A stretch of DNA of 64,000 nt, taken from Lepraria neglecta. Its lineage: Eukaryota > Ascomycota > Lecanoromycetes > Lecanorales > Stereocaulaceae. The stretch covers positions 2,673,501 through 2,737,500 of the forward strand of contig CM065646.1 of assembly GCA_033220425.1 (NCBI GenBank). The letters run 5' to 3'. How positions within the stretch are numbered: the first letter of the stretch is position 1; every line of letters starts with the position of its first letter. Shown here one piece after another: positions 45,785 through 56,649 of this stretch. A program made the position numbers and the translations under genes. The notes beneath the pieces are model-generated. The model did not search any database, had not been told where the DNA came from, and saw only the letters and a list, made by a program, of their open reading frames with translations.

Positions 45785-48247
45785 TTAGTAGAATCGCCAA
45801 ACTACGGCAAAGGGCTGGGGAGATTTCTCAAGCCTCCTGTTGTATGAGATGATGCCCACTCTGAGACTGGCATCTCCAGGAGAGATGGTACTCCGTACAA
45901 CTTGCTGAACCGTATTGTTATTGCGAGCGAACTTCGGTCCTGTATCGTCCCATACCTCCAGGCCAAGCCGGTTCTTGAGTGTCTCGCCTGGGGGGTCTGA
46001 CCATACGAGTGTTACCTTGAGAGTGGTGTACCCGGGCACGACCTGTATTGTCTCGAGCCACCTAGGGGTATCATCGCTGACCTTATCCATGCGAAAGCCT
46101 GTTCCAGGGTCGCCGTGCACGACCGCGATAGTGTTGGCAATATTGACGCGGCCATATCCTGAGTGGTTGCTGGGCACGAAGTTGGGAGTGGTAGGATTCA
46201 AGATGTCGGCGCCGTTGATGAGCAGCGCTTTGATCAGCGCGGCACTTGAGGATATTCCTTGATAGCTGCTGGTGAGGGCTTCGCGCAGGACGGCCGCACA
46301 GCCTGCGACGAGCGGCGTGGCTATGCTTGTCCCGCTCATGAAACACCAATTTCCGTCGGAGTCGAGTTGCTTGGCCCTCTGCACGAGGTTTGGGGCCTCT
46401 GCATGAGGTGTGAATTCGCTGTGAGGATGAATGTACCTGGCGCGACAACGTCAGGCTTGCAGCGCCCCCTGTGGATAGGTCCGCGGCTGCTGGTGTCGGC
46501 TACGGCGTCGGGATTCCAGTCGTGTGGATCTCGTGAACTCCGGCTGGCACCGACTGTGATGCAATTCTTGGCCGCGGCTTGAGCCCCGATATGTCCTCTG
46601 TACAAAGGGCCTACTGGCTTCCTGGCATCATTCCCTGCCGCGAAGCATATGACCATTTCTGGGTGTTCGTAGACGAATTTGTCGATCTCCTCCGCGCCGT
46701 CAGTGTATATCATTTGTCAGAATGGGATTAGATTGCCCCGGGTGTTGTGTGTAGGGTGACCTGTCCCCCAAGGGTTCGAGTGTACCCGAGTCGCTTGTAT
46801 TTGATATGCCTCATCGAAGAGCATTGTGAGATCTCCAGGAGGTCTCAATTTCCCGCTGGCAGGGTGCCAGATGCTCTGCACGATTAGTTCTGCCCGAGGC
46901 GCTGTGCCCATAACTCGGTCGCCATTTATAGTCTGGCCGTCGCCAACAGCGGAGCCACAGACGTGAGTACCGTGGTCCTGGGTGGAATTGTGTCTCGGGA
47001 ACCAACGAATTACACGGTTCTGAAACGCGTCGTGAAGCGGCCCATTCTCTCCTTGGTCAAGCCCGCTGTCTGCAACAGCAATTACTTGCCCTCTCCCCTG
47101 GTAGGGCAGCGGTTATATCGGCCCGGCAGGTGGCTGCAAATCGATTTGCAGTATTCGTCGGGCAATATCGTTATTCTCTACTACCTCGCCTACCTCTTTA
47201 ATGTGACACACATCGTCAATGGACGCCATAGAGTCGAGGTTAAGACCTAGGACAGGAAGCCGGACCTTGTTGGGAAGGAACTCGAAATCCCCCACGCCAC
47301 AATGTGATTTCTCTATTATGTCACTTTGGAGATCTTGGGATTTCGGGTCCACGCTTTCGTGAAAAATGATGTCGACCTCATATTTTTGGTCCGGTTCAGC
47401 TTCTTTGGCTTCTTTCAAACTAGGTGCAATCTTGAGTTCTTTTGGATATATGTTTATATAGACGACAAGGTCCAGCTGACCGATCTTTTCCAGATCCCCA
47501 TCTTGATATTGGCACAGGTATGTGTTCTTGGAGACGTAATTGAGGTGCTTCACACCCGCATGGTCCAGCTCCCGCCTGTCGGACGGGCTGAGCTGGGCCC
47601 GGCTCTGGACCAATACGTATTTGGTCTTGATTAATTCAGTGGCTGGTCCAGGCGACTGGCCGAGTATATTCCCATTGATCGTGATAGGAAACATTGGCGT
47701 ATCCTGTGCCTAGATACTCTAGTTAGAGCCAGCATCTAGCCATGCACTCTAGAAAACGCTGTTTCATATCTTTTCGACTTACCTGCTGAGAAATGGCCAT
47801 TTCTGGGTGGTGAAGCAGCCGTGCTATGTCTTCTTGAGTTGGAAAAAGCCAAGGAGTTGATCCTATGTTGTCTCGTGCTTCTAGATCTGCCCCAGAGTCA
47901 CAGAGCAGCTTTACCACGAGGATGTTTTCGCCCACCGCTGCGATGTGCAGAGGTGTCGATCCGCTGTTGTTCTTGGCATTTGGGTCAGCCCAGTATTCGA
48001 GAAGCAGTTGTACTATTCTATCGTGCCCACCCTGGGCTGCGTGGTGTAGCGATGTCCATCCAGAGTCATCCTTGGCGTTTGGATCTGCCCCGTACTCGAG
48101 AAGCAGCTCTACCATCTCAGTATTCCCCTGCTCAGCTGCCCATTGTAGAGCGCATTTAGCATTTGGATCGGTCCCTTTGTCCAGGAGGGTTCGGGCCTGC
48201 TTGACGTCTCCATGCTCAGTGGCATGGAGCAACAAGTCCCCTGCATC
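45785..48247 (-). pseudogene. Ankyrin repeat-subtilisin (S8, KP-43-like) fusion, disrupted
   Basis: The 5' exon (about 48247-47779) encodes about four ankyrin repeats (NTEMVELLLEYGADPNAKDD, HDRIVQLLLEYWADPNAKNN). It splices in phase (GTAAGT donor at 47778, acceptor before 47712) to a linker and an S8 peptidase. All three catalytic residues are visible: Asp in VIAVADSGLDQG, His in DHGTHVCGSAVGDG, Ser in FMSGTSIATPLVAG; a C-terminal beta domain follows. Three lesions break it: TAA at 47113-47115, TGA at 46717-46719, and a frame change near 46400. The TAA is one C-to-T change from CAA in CpA context. The start codon is unresolved (48235 is TTG), so a small 5' exon is likely missing. Similar ankyrin and S8 modules occur in fungal allorecognition repertoires. 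There is no signal peptide, suggesting cytosolic action. Confidence 0.7.
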
Positions 48248-48480
48248 TGATCCCGGTTAGAGTTTACAACCCTCTTAAAATTGGCGAGGTTGTGCTATAC
48301 CCTCTGCCTAAACCCATTCAGGCCATGGAACAGATGCCAACAGTGCTTTCTTGTTACAAACTCTGACGGCCTGGTTGCACTCTTCAAATAGTCACTGAGG
48401 CTTTATTCTAATCAATCACGTTTCCTTGCGTTCGGATTGATTCCAAATCTTGCCGTGTCACAGCCCTTCAAACGTATACA
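48248..48480. promoter_or_regulatory. Short divergent region between two ankyrin genes
   Basis: 233 bp between the 5' ends of two divergently placed ankyrin-type genes. It likely held their promoters and the missing first exon of the minus gene. Confidence 0.35.
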
Positions 48481-50042
48481 ATGGACAACCGAAATGACTA
48501 TGGACAGATACCGCTACATACGACGGCTGAGAAGGGGTCCATGGAGGTCGTACGTCTGTACATCCAGATAGGAGCAGATATCATGGCGCAGGATAAGGAC
48601 GGCCGGACGCCGCTACATCTAGCGGCCGGAAACGGGCATGGCCCAGCAGTGCAAGCGCTGCTGGAGCCGGGCGATGGAGTGCGTGGACTGCAGGTACTGT
48701 CTACTCGGTCTTTCTTATTGCTAATGTCGGAGAAGAGGCAAATGTCTAGAAACAGAAGAAAAGTGGCGAGACGGCACGCAAGGTTGTTGACTTTCTCCAG
48801 GATCCACAAATCCCTATTAATTCAGCAATACTTGATAAGATTAGAAAGCTACTAAAGAAGACAGAGGACGACTTTCAATCTACTAATATATCAGAGGCAC
48901 TACATAAGCTGCAGAAGATGTCGTTCGAGGTTTGGTGGCTGTTATACAACCTACGTTTCCCGGACCAGCAAAGATTTGCAGATAAAAGGGTATCTAACGC
49001 AATACACCCGTGGTTATCCTATGGTTCTTTCATCTCTCTAAATGGAGATACACACGAGGAACTGCTACAGACCCTAGACGAGGTTATAGGAAAGATGGGA
49101 AGGCTGGCCAGCGTCAATACACGAGATAAACATGGATAAACGCCGCTATACTTGGCGGCGAAAAAGGAAGGAAACAAAGAGGTCATATGGTTGCTAGTAG
49201 AAAGTGGTGCAAGCATCAACACATGTGATGACAAGGCACATGCGGCGCTTCCCCAACCGGCAGTAGTACTGAAATGGGGAGTGCAAAATAAATATATATG
49301 GATGGTGCCACTTTTACTGGACCAAGATGTGGATGGTGTGACTGGCAAACCTGACTACGGACAGACAACGCTCGAATTGGCTGTGGAATACAGATCCTTA
49401 TTCACGATAAATGAGCTAGTGCAAAATGGTGTGAACATCAAAACAGCCAATGGACAGAGAGCCCTGATGTTTGTTGTGGGGATACAAGGACTCTTATACG
49501 AATTGGACCTTGAAGTAGCGAAATGGGGAGGAACCGACGCTAGGGGAAAGACCGCGCTGTATAGGGCGGCAGAAGAGTGGTTGACGTTCGTTGTGAAGGA
49601 GCTAGCGGAAAAAGGAGCAAGCATCCACGCAGAGTATGAGGTTAGAAGCCTGTCCGTGCAGGAGAGGGACTTGCAGAAGTGGTCCGTGGAGCAGGATGAT
49701 AAGTTCTAGAAAACAGTGAGATCGTTGATGAAGAGGACCGGGTACACCAACTATTATGAAGATCGGAAGGCGTTACCAAACCGAGCGCTGGAGAACTATA
49801 TCGACAAGTACGGGATAGAATATAAATGCAAAGCTACATGTTTCTTTCTTCAGTGTATATGCAACAGTATTAAGTCACTGCGAAAACTTAATAACCTAGT
49901 GAAAGTGCTGGAGAAGTGTATGGGGAAGGAAGTCCGAACGGGACTTTACTCATTGAAACCAGTAGAGGAGGAGGCATATTTCTTGATACAAGCGTCACAG
50001 CTGGCAGAGATGCTCGCAAACAAAGGAAGTGGCAGATGGTAA
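48481..50042 (+). pseudogene. Ankyrin-repeat protein gene with two internal stops
   Basis: Starts MDNRNDYGQIPLHTTAEKGS, with ankyrin repeats at DGRTPLHLAAGNGHGPAVQALLE and later TPLYLAAKKEGNKEVIWLLV and GKTALYRAAEEW. After GLQ a probable intron (about 48694-48750) leads to a helical spacer. The frame is then cut by TAA at about 49137-49139 (DKHG-stop-TPLYLAA, where ankyrin repeats usually have a polar residue) and TAG at 49707-49709 (DDKF-stop-KTVRSL). Both fit CAA-to-TAA and CAG-to-TAG. Beyond the second stop the same frame continues for 109 codons. The gene therefore looks like a full-length frame recently silenced by point mutations, not a random fragment. It faces away from the ankyrin-subtilisin gene. 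The original function is unknown. Confidence 0.65.
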
Positions 50043-51038
50043 GGGCTATGCCTAAAATTTAAGTTCAGGATAAGGACAAGCAGCGATATGACGGAGCAGT
50101 TGAGCGGGCTAAGTGGTTGGGGGTAGGAAGAGGATGAAGCAGATATAGGATAGATTTCGAGCCTAATATAGAGCATAGAGGGCAGTAAGGTTATCTTCTC
50201 AGTCCTGCATGATAAAGTAAGGCCTGGAAAAAGGGTGCCTTGTTCCACTCTGCCTTTCGAATGACGTGTACCACGCCGAAACAAGATAGAAATAAGTGAT
50301 TATGTTTGTTTGAAAGAGCAAGGTAGACGCTATGGCTTAGTCCTGGATACTAATATAAGATGAATCCTTCATTTAACCCAATACTCCTAATCCAAGGCTT
50401 GGATCTGGCCTGTACCCCCGTTCGCCCGGCTAAACTCCAGGAATGCTGGTTGCTGAGGGCTAAGTGCTGTTAAAGCTTCGAGGAAGGTTAAGGGGTGCGC
50501 AGCACGAAAAACGCGATTATAGACGAAACCGCGAAAACTTTTGTCCGGTAACTGTAGAACCACAGCAACGGGTAGATCGGGCGTCTAGAACGATAGCCAA
50601 GGCCCAATAAACACGAATCTCCTGGATTATCTTCAGACTCGGCCTTTCACCCTTTCACCCTTTCTCCCTCTCCCTCACCTGTCACGAACTCGTTTGAATC
50701 CTACGTTTCATCAGTCACTACGGGGCCATCTTCGCCTTGTTTCAAAAGTGACTCCAATTTATTCCAGACAGCTTTGACTGTGTTCCATTCTTTGTTGCGC
50801 TAGGCTACCTCGGTTTAGCCCGGATACGAGGGGCCAAAATCCATCTTCAGATAATCCAGGGGCTGACGCTCCCACTCCCAAAACTTGAAATAGAACCCTC
50901 GTGACGGCCGGATCTTCATACGTATTGTTATCCATATCTAAAATCCTTGCGCGCATCAAAAACACTCTTTCGCTGATGATCTCGACTTTGCAATCGCTAC
51001 ATCGACATACCTCGGCGCAGTCTTGGAATCCCTAGACT
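50043..51038. other. Intergenic, no gene seen
   Basis: Holds the 3' flank of the ankyrin pseudogene and the promoter of the ADAM gene. A C/T-rich tract lies at about 50645-50685 (repeats of TTTCACCC and CTCCCTC). The antisense frame at 50284-49946 overlaps the ankyrin gene and is not supported. Confidence 0.4.
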
Positions 51039-53509
51039 ATGAATGTACCATGGTGGATAGGGAGGATTATCAGTCTTCTGTGCCTCTTGTTTGCTGCTGT
51101 GCAAGGTAAATTTCTGGTCGACGAACAAAGCACCGCTTTGGAGCTGACAATCTGTCAGCACATTCATACAGTCGAAAACCTCTTAATTACCTCTCCCTCG
51201 TCGAAAACCCCGAGATCGAAACACCATCCGCCCGTGTACATGCCTACTCACATTTCAACATCTATTTTGATTTGCACCAGGGGAAACAGCAGGTCAAACT
51301 TACCCTCGAACCCAATCACGACATCATTCCAGATGGAGCCTCTGTGCAGTACCTTGGTCAGGATGGCGAGATAGTACGGACAGAGCTGATCAATCGACAT
51401 GCTCACAAGGTCTTCAAGGGAGAGGCATGGATTCAGGGCTATGATGGGATGTGGACGCATATGGGATGGGCCAGAATTATGATTCGAAGAGATGGCATCG
51501 AACCCCTGTTTGAGGGAGCCTTTACCATCTTAGGGGATCATCACAATATTCAGCTACGCTCGAATTACATGGCGACGAAGCACGCGTTGGATCCGGACGT
51601 GGAACACAGCGATGATGAATACATGGTTATATTCCGAGACTCGGACATTGACAAAAGACTTCCGATGAGCCACCAGGAATTACGCAGGTCGGATGAAGTC
51701 CAACACTCCTGCAAGTCACATGAGTTGCTATTCAATTCGGATCCTACACAGACGGTGCTTAAACGTGACGTTGGATTTTGGGGAGCTGCGCCCATCAACT
51801 CTTTGTTCGGGAAGAGGCAAATTGATACCAACGGCATTCCTTCAGGAGGTAATTCGGGGAGTGTCAATTTGAAGAGTACCATTGGCCAATCGGCTGGCTG
51901 CCCTACAAGTCGGAAAGTTGCCTTGATTGGGGTGGCGACCGATTGCACATACACTGGATCCTTCAATTCCTCCGAGAGTGCACACGCCAATGTCATCACT
52001 CAGATCAACTCGGCTTCTAATGTGTACGAGAAGACTTTCAACATCTCGCTAGGCCTCCAGAATCTGACTGTGAGCGACGCAACATGCCCTGGCACACCAG
52101 CCGCGGCAACGCCATGGAACACTGGCTGTGGAGGCAACACGTCCATCACTGATCGTCTAAACACGTTCTCTCGGTGGCGAGGAGATCGAAATGATACCAA
52201 TGCCTACTGGACTCTACTGACCACGTGCCAAACAGGAGCCGAGGTCGGTCTGTCATGGTTGGGCCAACTCTGCGTAAGTGACGTGACAAGTAGTTCAGGG
52301 GAAGTGGTTAGCGGAGCAAACGTGGTTGCGAAGACATCAACGGAGTGGCAAGTCATTGCGCACGAGTCGGGCCACACTTTCGGAGCCGTCCATGACTGCG
52401 ATTCCCAGACCTGCGCGGACCAACAAACGGTCAACGCTCAGCAATGCTGCCCTCTTAGCGCCACTAGCTGCGATGCTCAATCAAAGTACATCATGAACCC
52501 TTCCACCGCTGAAGGCATATCGGCATTCAGTCTCTGTAGTCTCGGAAACATCTGCTCTGCCCTGGGCCGCAACAGTGTCAAGAGTTCCTGTCTGTCCAAC
52601 AACCAAGGGGTCACGACTATCACCGGCCAGCAATGCGGCAACGGTATAGTCGAAGCCGGGGAAGAATGTGATTGTGGTGGCACTGCCAACTGCGGCAACA
52701 ACACCTGCTGCGATCCCACGACTTGCAAGTTCAAGGGCAGCGCTGTCTGCGATGACTCAAATGAAGACTGCTGCCACGACTGCCAATTTGCCAGCGGCGG
52801 TACCGTTTGCAGAGCTAACACAGGGGTCTGCGATCCTCAGGAGACCTGTTCAGGCACTAATTCTACCTGCCCACCCGATGTGTCCGCGCCGGATGGCCAA
52901 AGCTGTGGTAATAGCTCTCAAAGTTTACAGTGCGCGAGCGGGCAATGCACATCGAGAGATCAGCAATGCAAGACGCTCATGGGTTCTTACACCACCAAGA
53001 ACGACACCTACGCCTGCGATAGCCAAGACTGCCAACTGTCATGCGCTTCACCCGAATTTGGGCCCGGAGTCTGCTACAGCATGCAGCAGAACTTCCTTGA
53101 TGGCACTACCTGCGGTGGCGGCGGGAAATGCAGTAATGTGAGTACTACATCCTCACACATATAAAGAGACTCATCACTAATCCCTCCATAGGGCCAATGC
53201 AAAGGCTCCTCAACAGCCAAGGAAATTGGCAGCTGGATCCACGACAACAAGAAATTGGTAATCGGCATCGCCGCCGGCATAGGCGGACTTCTCCTCCTCT
53301 CCATTCTCAGCTGCATCGTCAGACGGTGCAGGCGGCCGAGAAGACCAAGACGCAACCAGCCTATGCCGCCGCCCATGCAGCAAGGTTGGGCTGGCGGACC
53401 AATGCCCCATGGGGCATGGATGAGCGGCGCGCAGCAGGGCAGGGGTGGAGGATGGGCAGGTGGGTACCCGAATCATGGGTACGTACAGCCGAGTGTGCGG
53501 TACGCATAA
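51039..53509 (+). CDS. ADAM-type metalloprotease with disintegrin domain and membrane anchor
   Basis: Reprolysin-family (M12B) zinc protease of the fungal ADM-B type, a cell-surface sheddase-like enzyme. Exons: 51039-51105, 51159-53137 and 53192-53509, giving 787 residues. The signal peptide is in exon one (GRIISLLCLLFAAVQA). A prodomain follows to about residue 250, ending near dibasic FGKRQ, a possible processing site. The catalytic domain holds the zinc site HESGHTFGAVHD (His424, Glu425). Then come a Cys-rich disintegrin domain (GEECDCGGTANCGNNTCCD) and more Cys-rich sequence. A membrane span (KLVIGIAAGIGGLLLLSILSCIV) lies near the C-terminus, and the cytosolic tail is basic, Gly/Pro-rich. 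All ADAM-defining parts are intact. Substrates are unknown. Confidence 0.92.
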
Positions 53510-54804
53510 CGCATTAAGGAAATGCATTGGGAAGAATGCCAAGGTGGATTGAGATTATTATCGAATGGCGTTGGGATTCTTGGATGAGGTAACCAGGGTA
53601 TGAATAACATGCATGATCAGAACGCGTTGAGAGGCATAGCGATTGGATTGGCTTCTGTAGCTAGATTCTCAGAACCTATGATAGATACTATTCTACGTCG
53701 ATATATTCCTACATTTTGCTCACATTATACCATCCTCTCCCGTCCCACAGAAGTAGGCTTCTCTTTAAAGAAAACATGTAATGTGCGAAGGCGTGAATCT
53801 GGAGTCGCTCGCTAGCTTTCATCCGATCACGGCGACGAGGGAATAGATTATCCTGGGCCTCCAGCACCTAGAATTTGCAGACTCTTGGTCCGTCCTTCGA
53901 TCCTAAGGTTCCTACTTGATGCTCAAAAAAAAAAAAGGAGAAAAGCTTGGGACCAAGGGCTAGGCAGCTCCTCTTGTTCGGAGGCGGGTCCAACAGCCGA
54001 ACCATGAGACCTGAAAATGTGGGGAAGGATTAGTACTCCACTGTTCAGCGATAACAACCGTGTCTGAGGTGGTTGATGGTGAAGCCTGCAAACCACAAGC
54101 ATTCTCAACTTGGCCCCGTGACCTTACGGCGCAAACTGAAAGAGCTCGAATTTCCTGCCTCCCTGTAAACACCGAACCCGTCCAGCTTCCTCTAGCAGAC
54201 CATCGAGTGGTAATCTATGAAGTAATATAGGACTCAAGGCGCCCGCGATGGAAAGATATGGAAAGCTCAGATACGAAAGGTGCTTTATCGCCTTGTGGTC
54301 TGTCTCTTAAAACCCGGTGGATGGCTCCTATGGAGAACATGTGTCTAGTCCATTGGCGAGAGGATATGGAGCTCCAGATAAAAGAGATATGTGCATTGAG
54401 TAAGCAGCAAAGGGAAGTGGAGGATCCCATAAGTTGTTAGCAATAGGTTAATGAGAGAATGAAGGACAGGAGAGCGCGAAATGACTATAAGAGCAACTGC
54501 GTGAAGTTATGGCAATCTGGAAGGACTTTAATAAGAGCGCAATAAGGCTTGAGATGGAGCGAATGCTAAAATAGATAATAATTGAACGTAGATGAGGAAA
54601 GAGTAGAAGTTGCCTTAATATATGTAAGTGCTGCAATATGATATACCGAAGGACCTAATACGCAAAGACTTCTATCAGCCTGTTTGATGGAGAGATATCG
54701 ACACTCGCCTTAATCATTCTCTGTCGTCATGGGGAGCATTCAATGCTCGGACCGCAGAATTCCAATACATGATCACACCTCCTTGTCTCATTAAAATAGT
54801 CTCA
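53510..54804. other. Intergenic, no gene seen
   Basis: 1.3 kb between 3' ends of the ADAM gene (plus) and a membrane protein gene (minus). A 12-base A-run lies near 53925-53937. The short plus frame at 54258-54440 has no recognisable feature. Confidence 0.4.
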
Positions 54805-55645
54805 CTAATCCAAGCCTTGCACCAACCACCGCTCCCACCATCCTCTCACGGACAGTACAGCCTCCCTCCCATCGTCCCTCTCTTCCTTCCCATCAGGATT
54901 TCCCAAAATAGCAGTATATGACCAAAATATTGCCGCCACCCAAGCCGCTGCAGCGATAGCTACCGCATAAATTGGAGCAACTATGTTGAAGAGGACAAGT
55001 TTAATGATGCTCCGAGTGCGCGGATCGTTGATGGCATCCTTTTCATAGGACGAGAACATGAGGCTGAGTTGGTAGGTCGGGGGTGGTGATAAGAAGTGGT
55101 AGAAGCAGTTTGGTGATGGGCATGTCGGAATGCAGAGGCGTAAGGGCAGGAGTAACAGGAGCACCGTTGCCGTAAGTAAGGTGTAGAGGGCTAGGGGAAT
55201 GGCGAGGAGTGGGGCGAGGGTGGAAAGATAGATCTGTTGGGGGACGTTATCGGTAAGTGGCATCTTGGAGAGTTTGAGATAATAGACCTACTAAGATCCA
55301 CACCGCGTGCCTCTTCGGACCGTCCTCTTCGTCTTCGTAGTCCACATCATCATCGTCGGTGTAGGATGTCGTTCGGAGGTAGGACGTTGTATCCAGTGGG
55401 TGCGACTGCGCTGAGTGTCGGTCGATTGACAGCTTCTCTGGATCTTGTAGGCTCCACCGTGAGCTGCTTGGTCCGGGGGATTGGTTTGAGACAGGCTTGG
55501 TCCGGTGGGTATGTGGGAGATGCGCCGCGGCTGGTGGTCTTAACGGATAGTCTTCCACGTCCGGCGTGTATATTCCATGTTCGTTTTCAGTGGAGCTGTA
55601 CCTATGAAAAGATAACTCTGTAGATGCCGATGCCTTTTCGATCAT
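54805..55645 (-). CDS. Small multi-span membrane protein of unknown function
   Basis: Two exons, 55645-55292 and 55233-54805, joined by a 58-bp intron in phase 0, give 260 residues. The N-terminal 110 residues are soluble, with Ser/Pro-rich stretches and an acidic run (DDDDVDYEDEEDG). Exon two starts inside a hydrophobic segment: YLSTLAPLLAIPLALYTLL running into LLLLLPLRLCI, then a loop, then IIKLVLFNIVAPIYAVAIAA and AAWVAAIFWSYTAIL. Three or four membrane spans are likely. The pattern with an acidic N-tail is shared by uncharacterised proteins of other moulds, but I cannot name a family. Start ATG at 55645 is the first in the frame. Confidence 0.68.
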
Positions 55646-55680
55646 GACGTCCCCATATAGAGTAAGATTGCAAGGGAGAA

Positions 55681-55720
55681 GCAGGAAGCAGGAAGCAGGA
55701 AGCAGTAAGCAGTAAGCAGG
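55681..55720. repeat. Heptamer tandem repeat GCAG(G/T)AA
   Basis: Three copies of GCAGGAA, two of GCAGTAA and a partial sixth follow without gaps. The array lies about 40 bp upstream of the membrane protein start codon (minus strand), so it may fall in its 5' UTR or promoter. Confidence 0.88.
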
Positions 55721-55813
55721 AGGACAGAGACAACAGCGGGCAGAGAGAAAAGGTCAGCGGAGGGTAGAAGGAAGAGGAAAGAGGAAGAGTCTTCGCCTCA
55801 TCATAACTTCCGG

Positions 55814-56038
55814 GTGGTCTTGAGGACTCTTGGTATAGAACAGATCATGGGCAGCTGGTGCGGGCATTGCAAACATTTGGCAGTCTTGGAACGTGAAAGC
55901 CAAGCAGTGGCCAAGCTCTTGGGAGGCTTGGAAAGACTTGGCAATCAGCCAAAAGCCGAGGACGACGAGAAAGAGGAGCGGACTACGTTAAAGCCATTGG
56001 ATGGGAGAAATACTCCTGCATTGCGTCTATACTTGTGA
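55814..56038 (+). CDS. Possible 74-codon ORF with thioredoxin-like WCGHCK motif
   Basis: The frame reads GSWCGHCKHLAVLE near its start. WCGHCK is the active-site signature of protein disulfide isomerases. The flanking sequence does not resemble a thioredoxin fold: no strand before it, and the rest is charged and short. It could be a relic exon or a coincidence. Confidence 0.25.
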   Translation: MVLRTLGIEQIMGSWCGHCKHLAVLERESQAVAKLLGGLERLGNQPKAEDDEKEERTTLKPLDGRNTPALRLYL

Positions 56039-56649
56039 TTCTTCCGAAGTCAGTCAGTATTGCACACGGTGATGGGCCCCAGATGATAAGACTTGGCGTG
56101 GAAAGCTCGCTGGTTTTGCAGGCGCTTCTAAACTTCTAGGCAAGCTCGGCAAGGGTTGGTCAACAGAACAACAGAAATACAACCGGATTATGTAATCATA
56201 GCCATGCGATCCCTTACTGGTGAGGAAAGGAAGTCACTGCCCAAATCAATCACCATACTGATATTGATGGTCAAACAGTTGATTGACTGTAAAGACAATA
56301 AGATTTGCTTGCTGTAACTATAGACACAAGGTGTAGTATAAAGTATTGCACATCCAGACTCCTCTCCTACCTGCTTCATCTCCATAGTCCAAGAGGCTCC
56401 ACAATTCACCTGAGCTCTTTGCGTTATTTATGGGAGTCTGTTTGTAGCAGTGCCAACTCATTGCACATTTCATATACACATAACACACCAAAATGTGGTC
56501 ACCAACCCTCAAAGCACCATGGGTATCATAGTAGTGTCGTTAGGCTTTGTAACAAGGTGAGCGGTCATCCAAGACTGCAACGCGCGTCAGCCTTGGAAAG
56601 ATTTCCTTAATTAGAGCGGGCAAGACTTACATCTGCGGATCACACATGC

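Larger units (their letters stand above)
55646..56649. other. Intergenic with short tandem repeat
   Basis: Upstream of the membrane protein gene (minus) and downstream of SSN6 (minus). It contains a heptamer repeat at 55681-55720 and the ORF with a CGHC motif described separately. Nothing else is supported. Confidence 0.4.

Noticed and set aside
53924-53937. A-run as the tail of a retroposed gene copy
   Set aside because: No coding similarity upstream and no target-site duplication seen.
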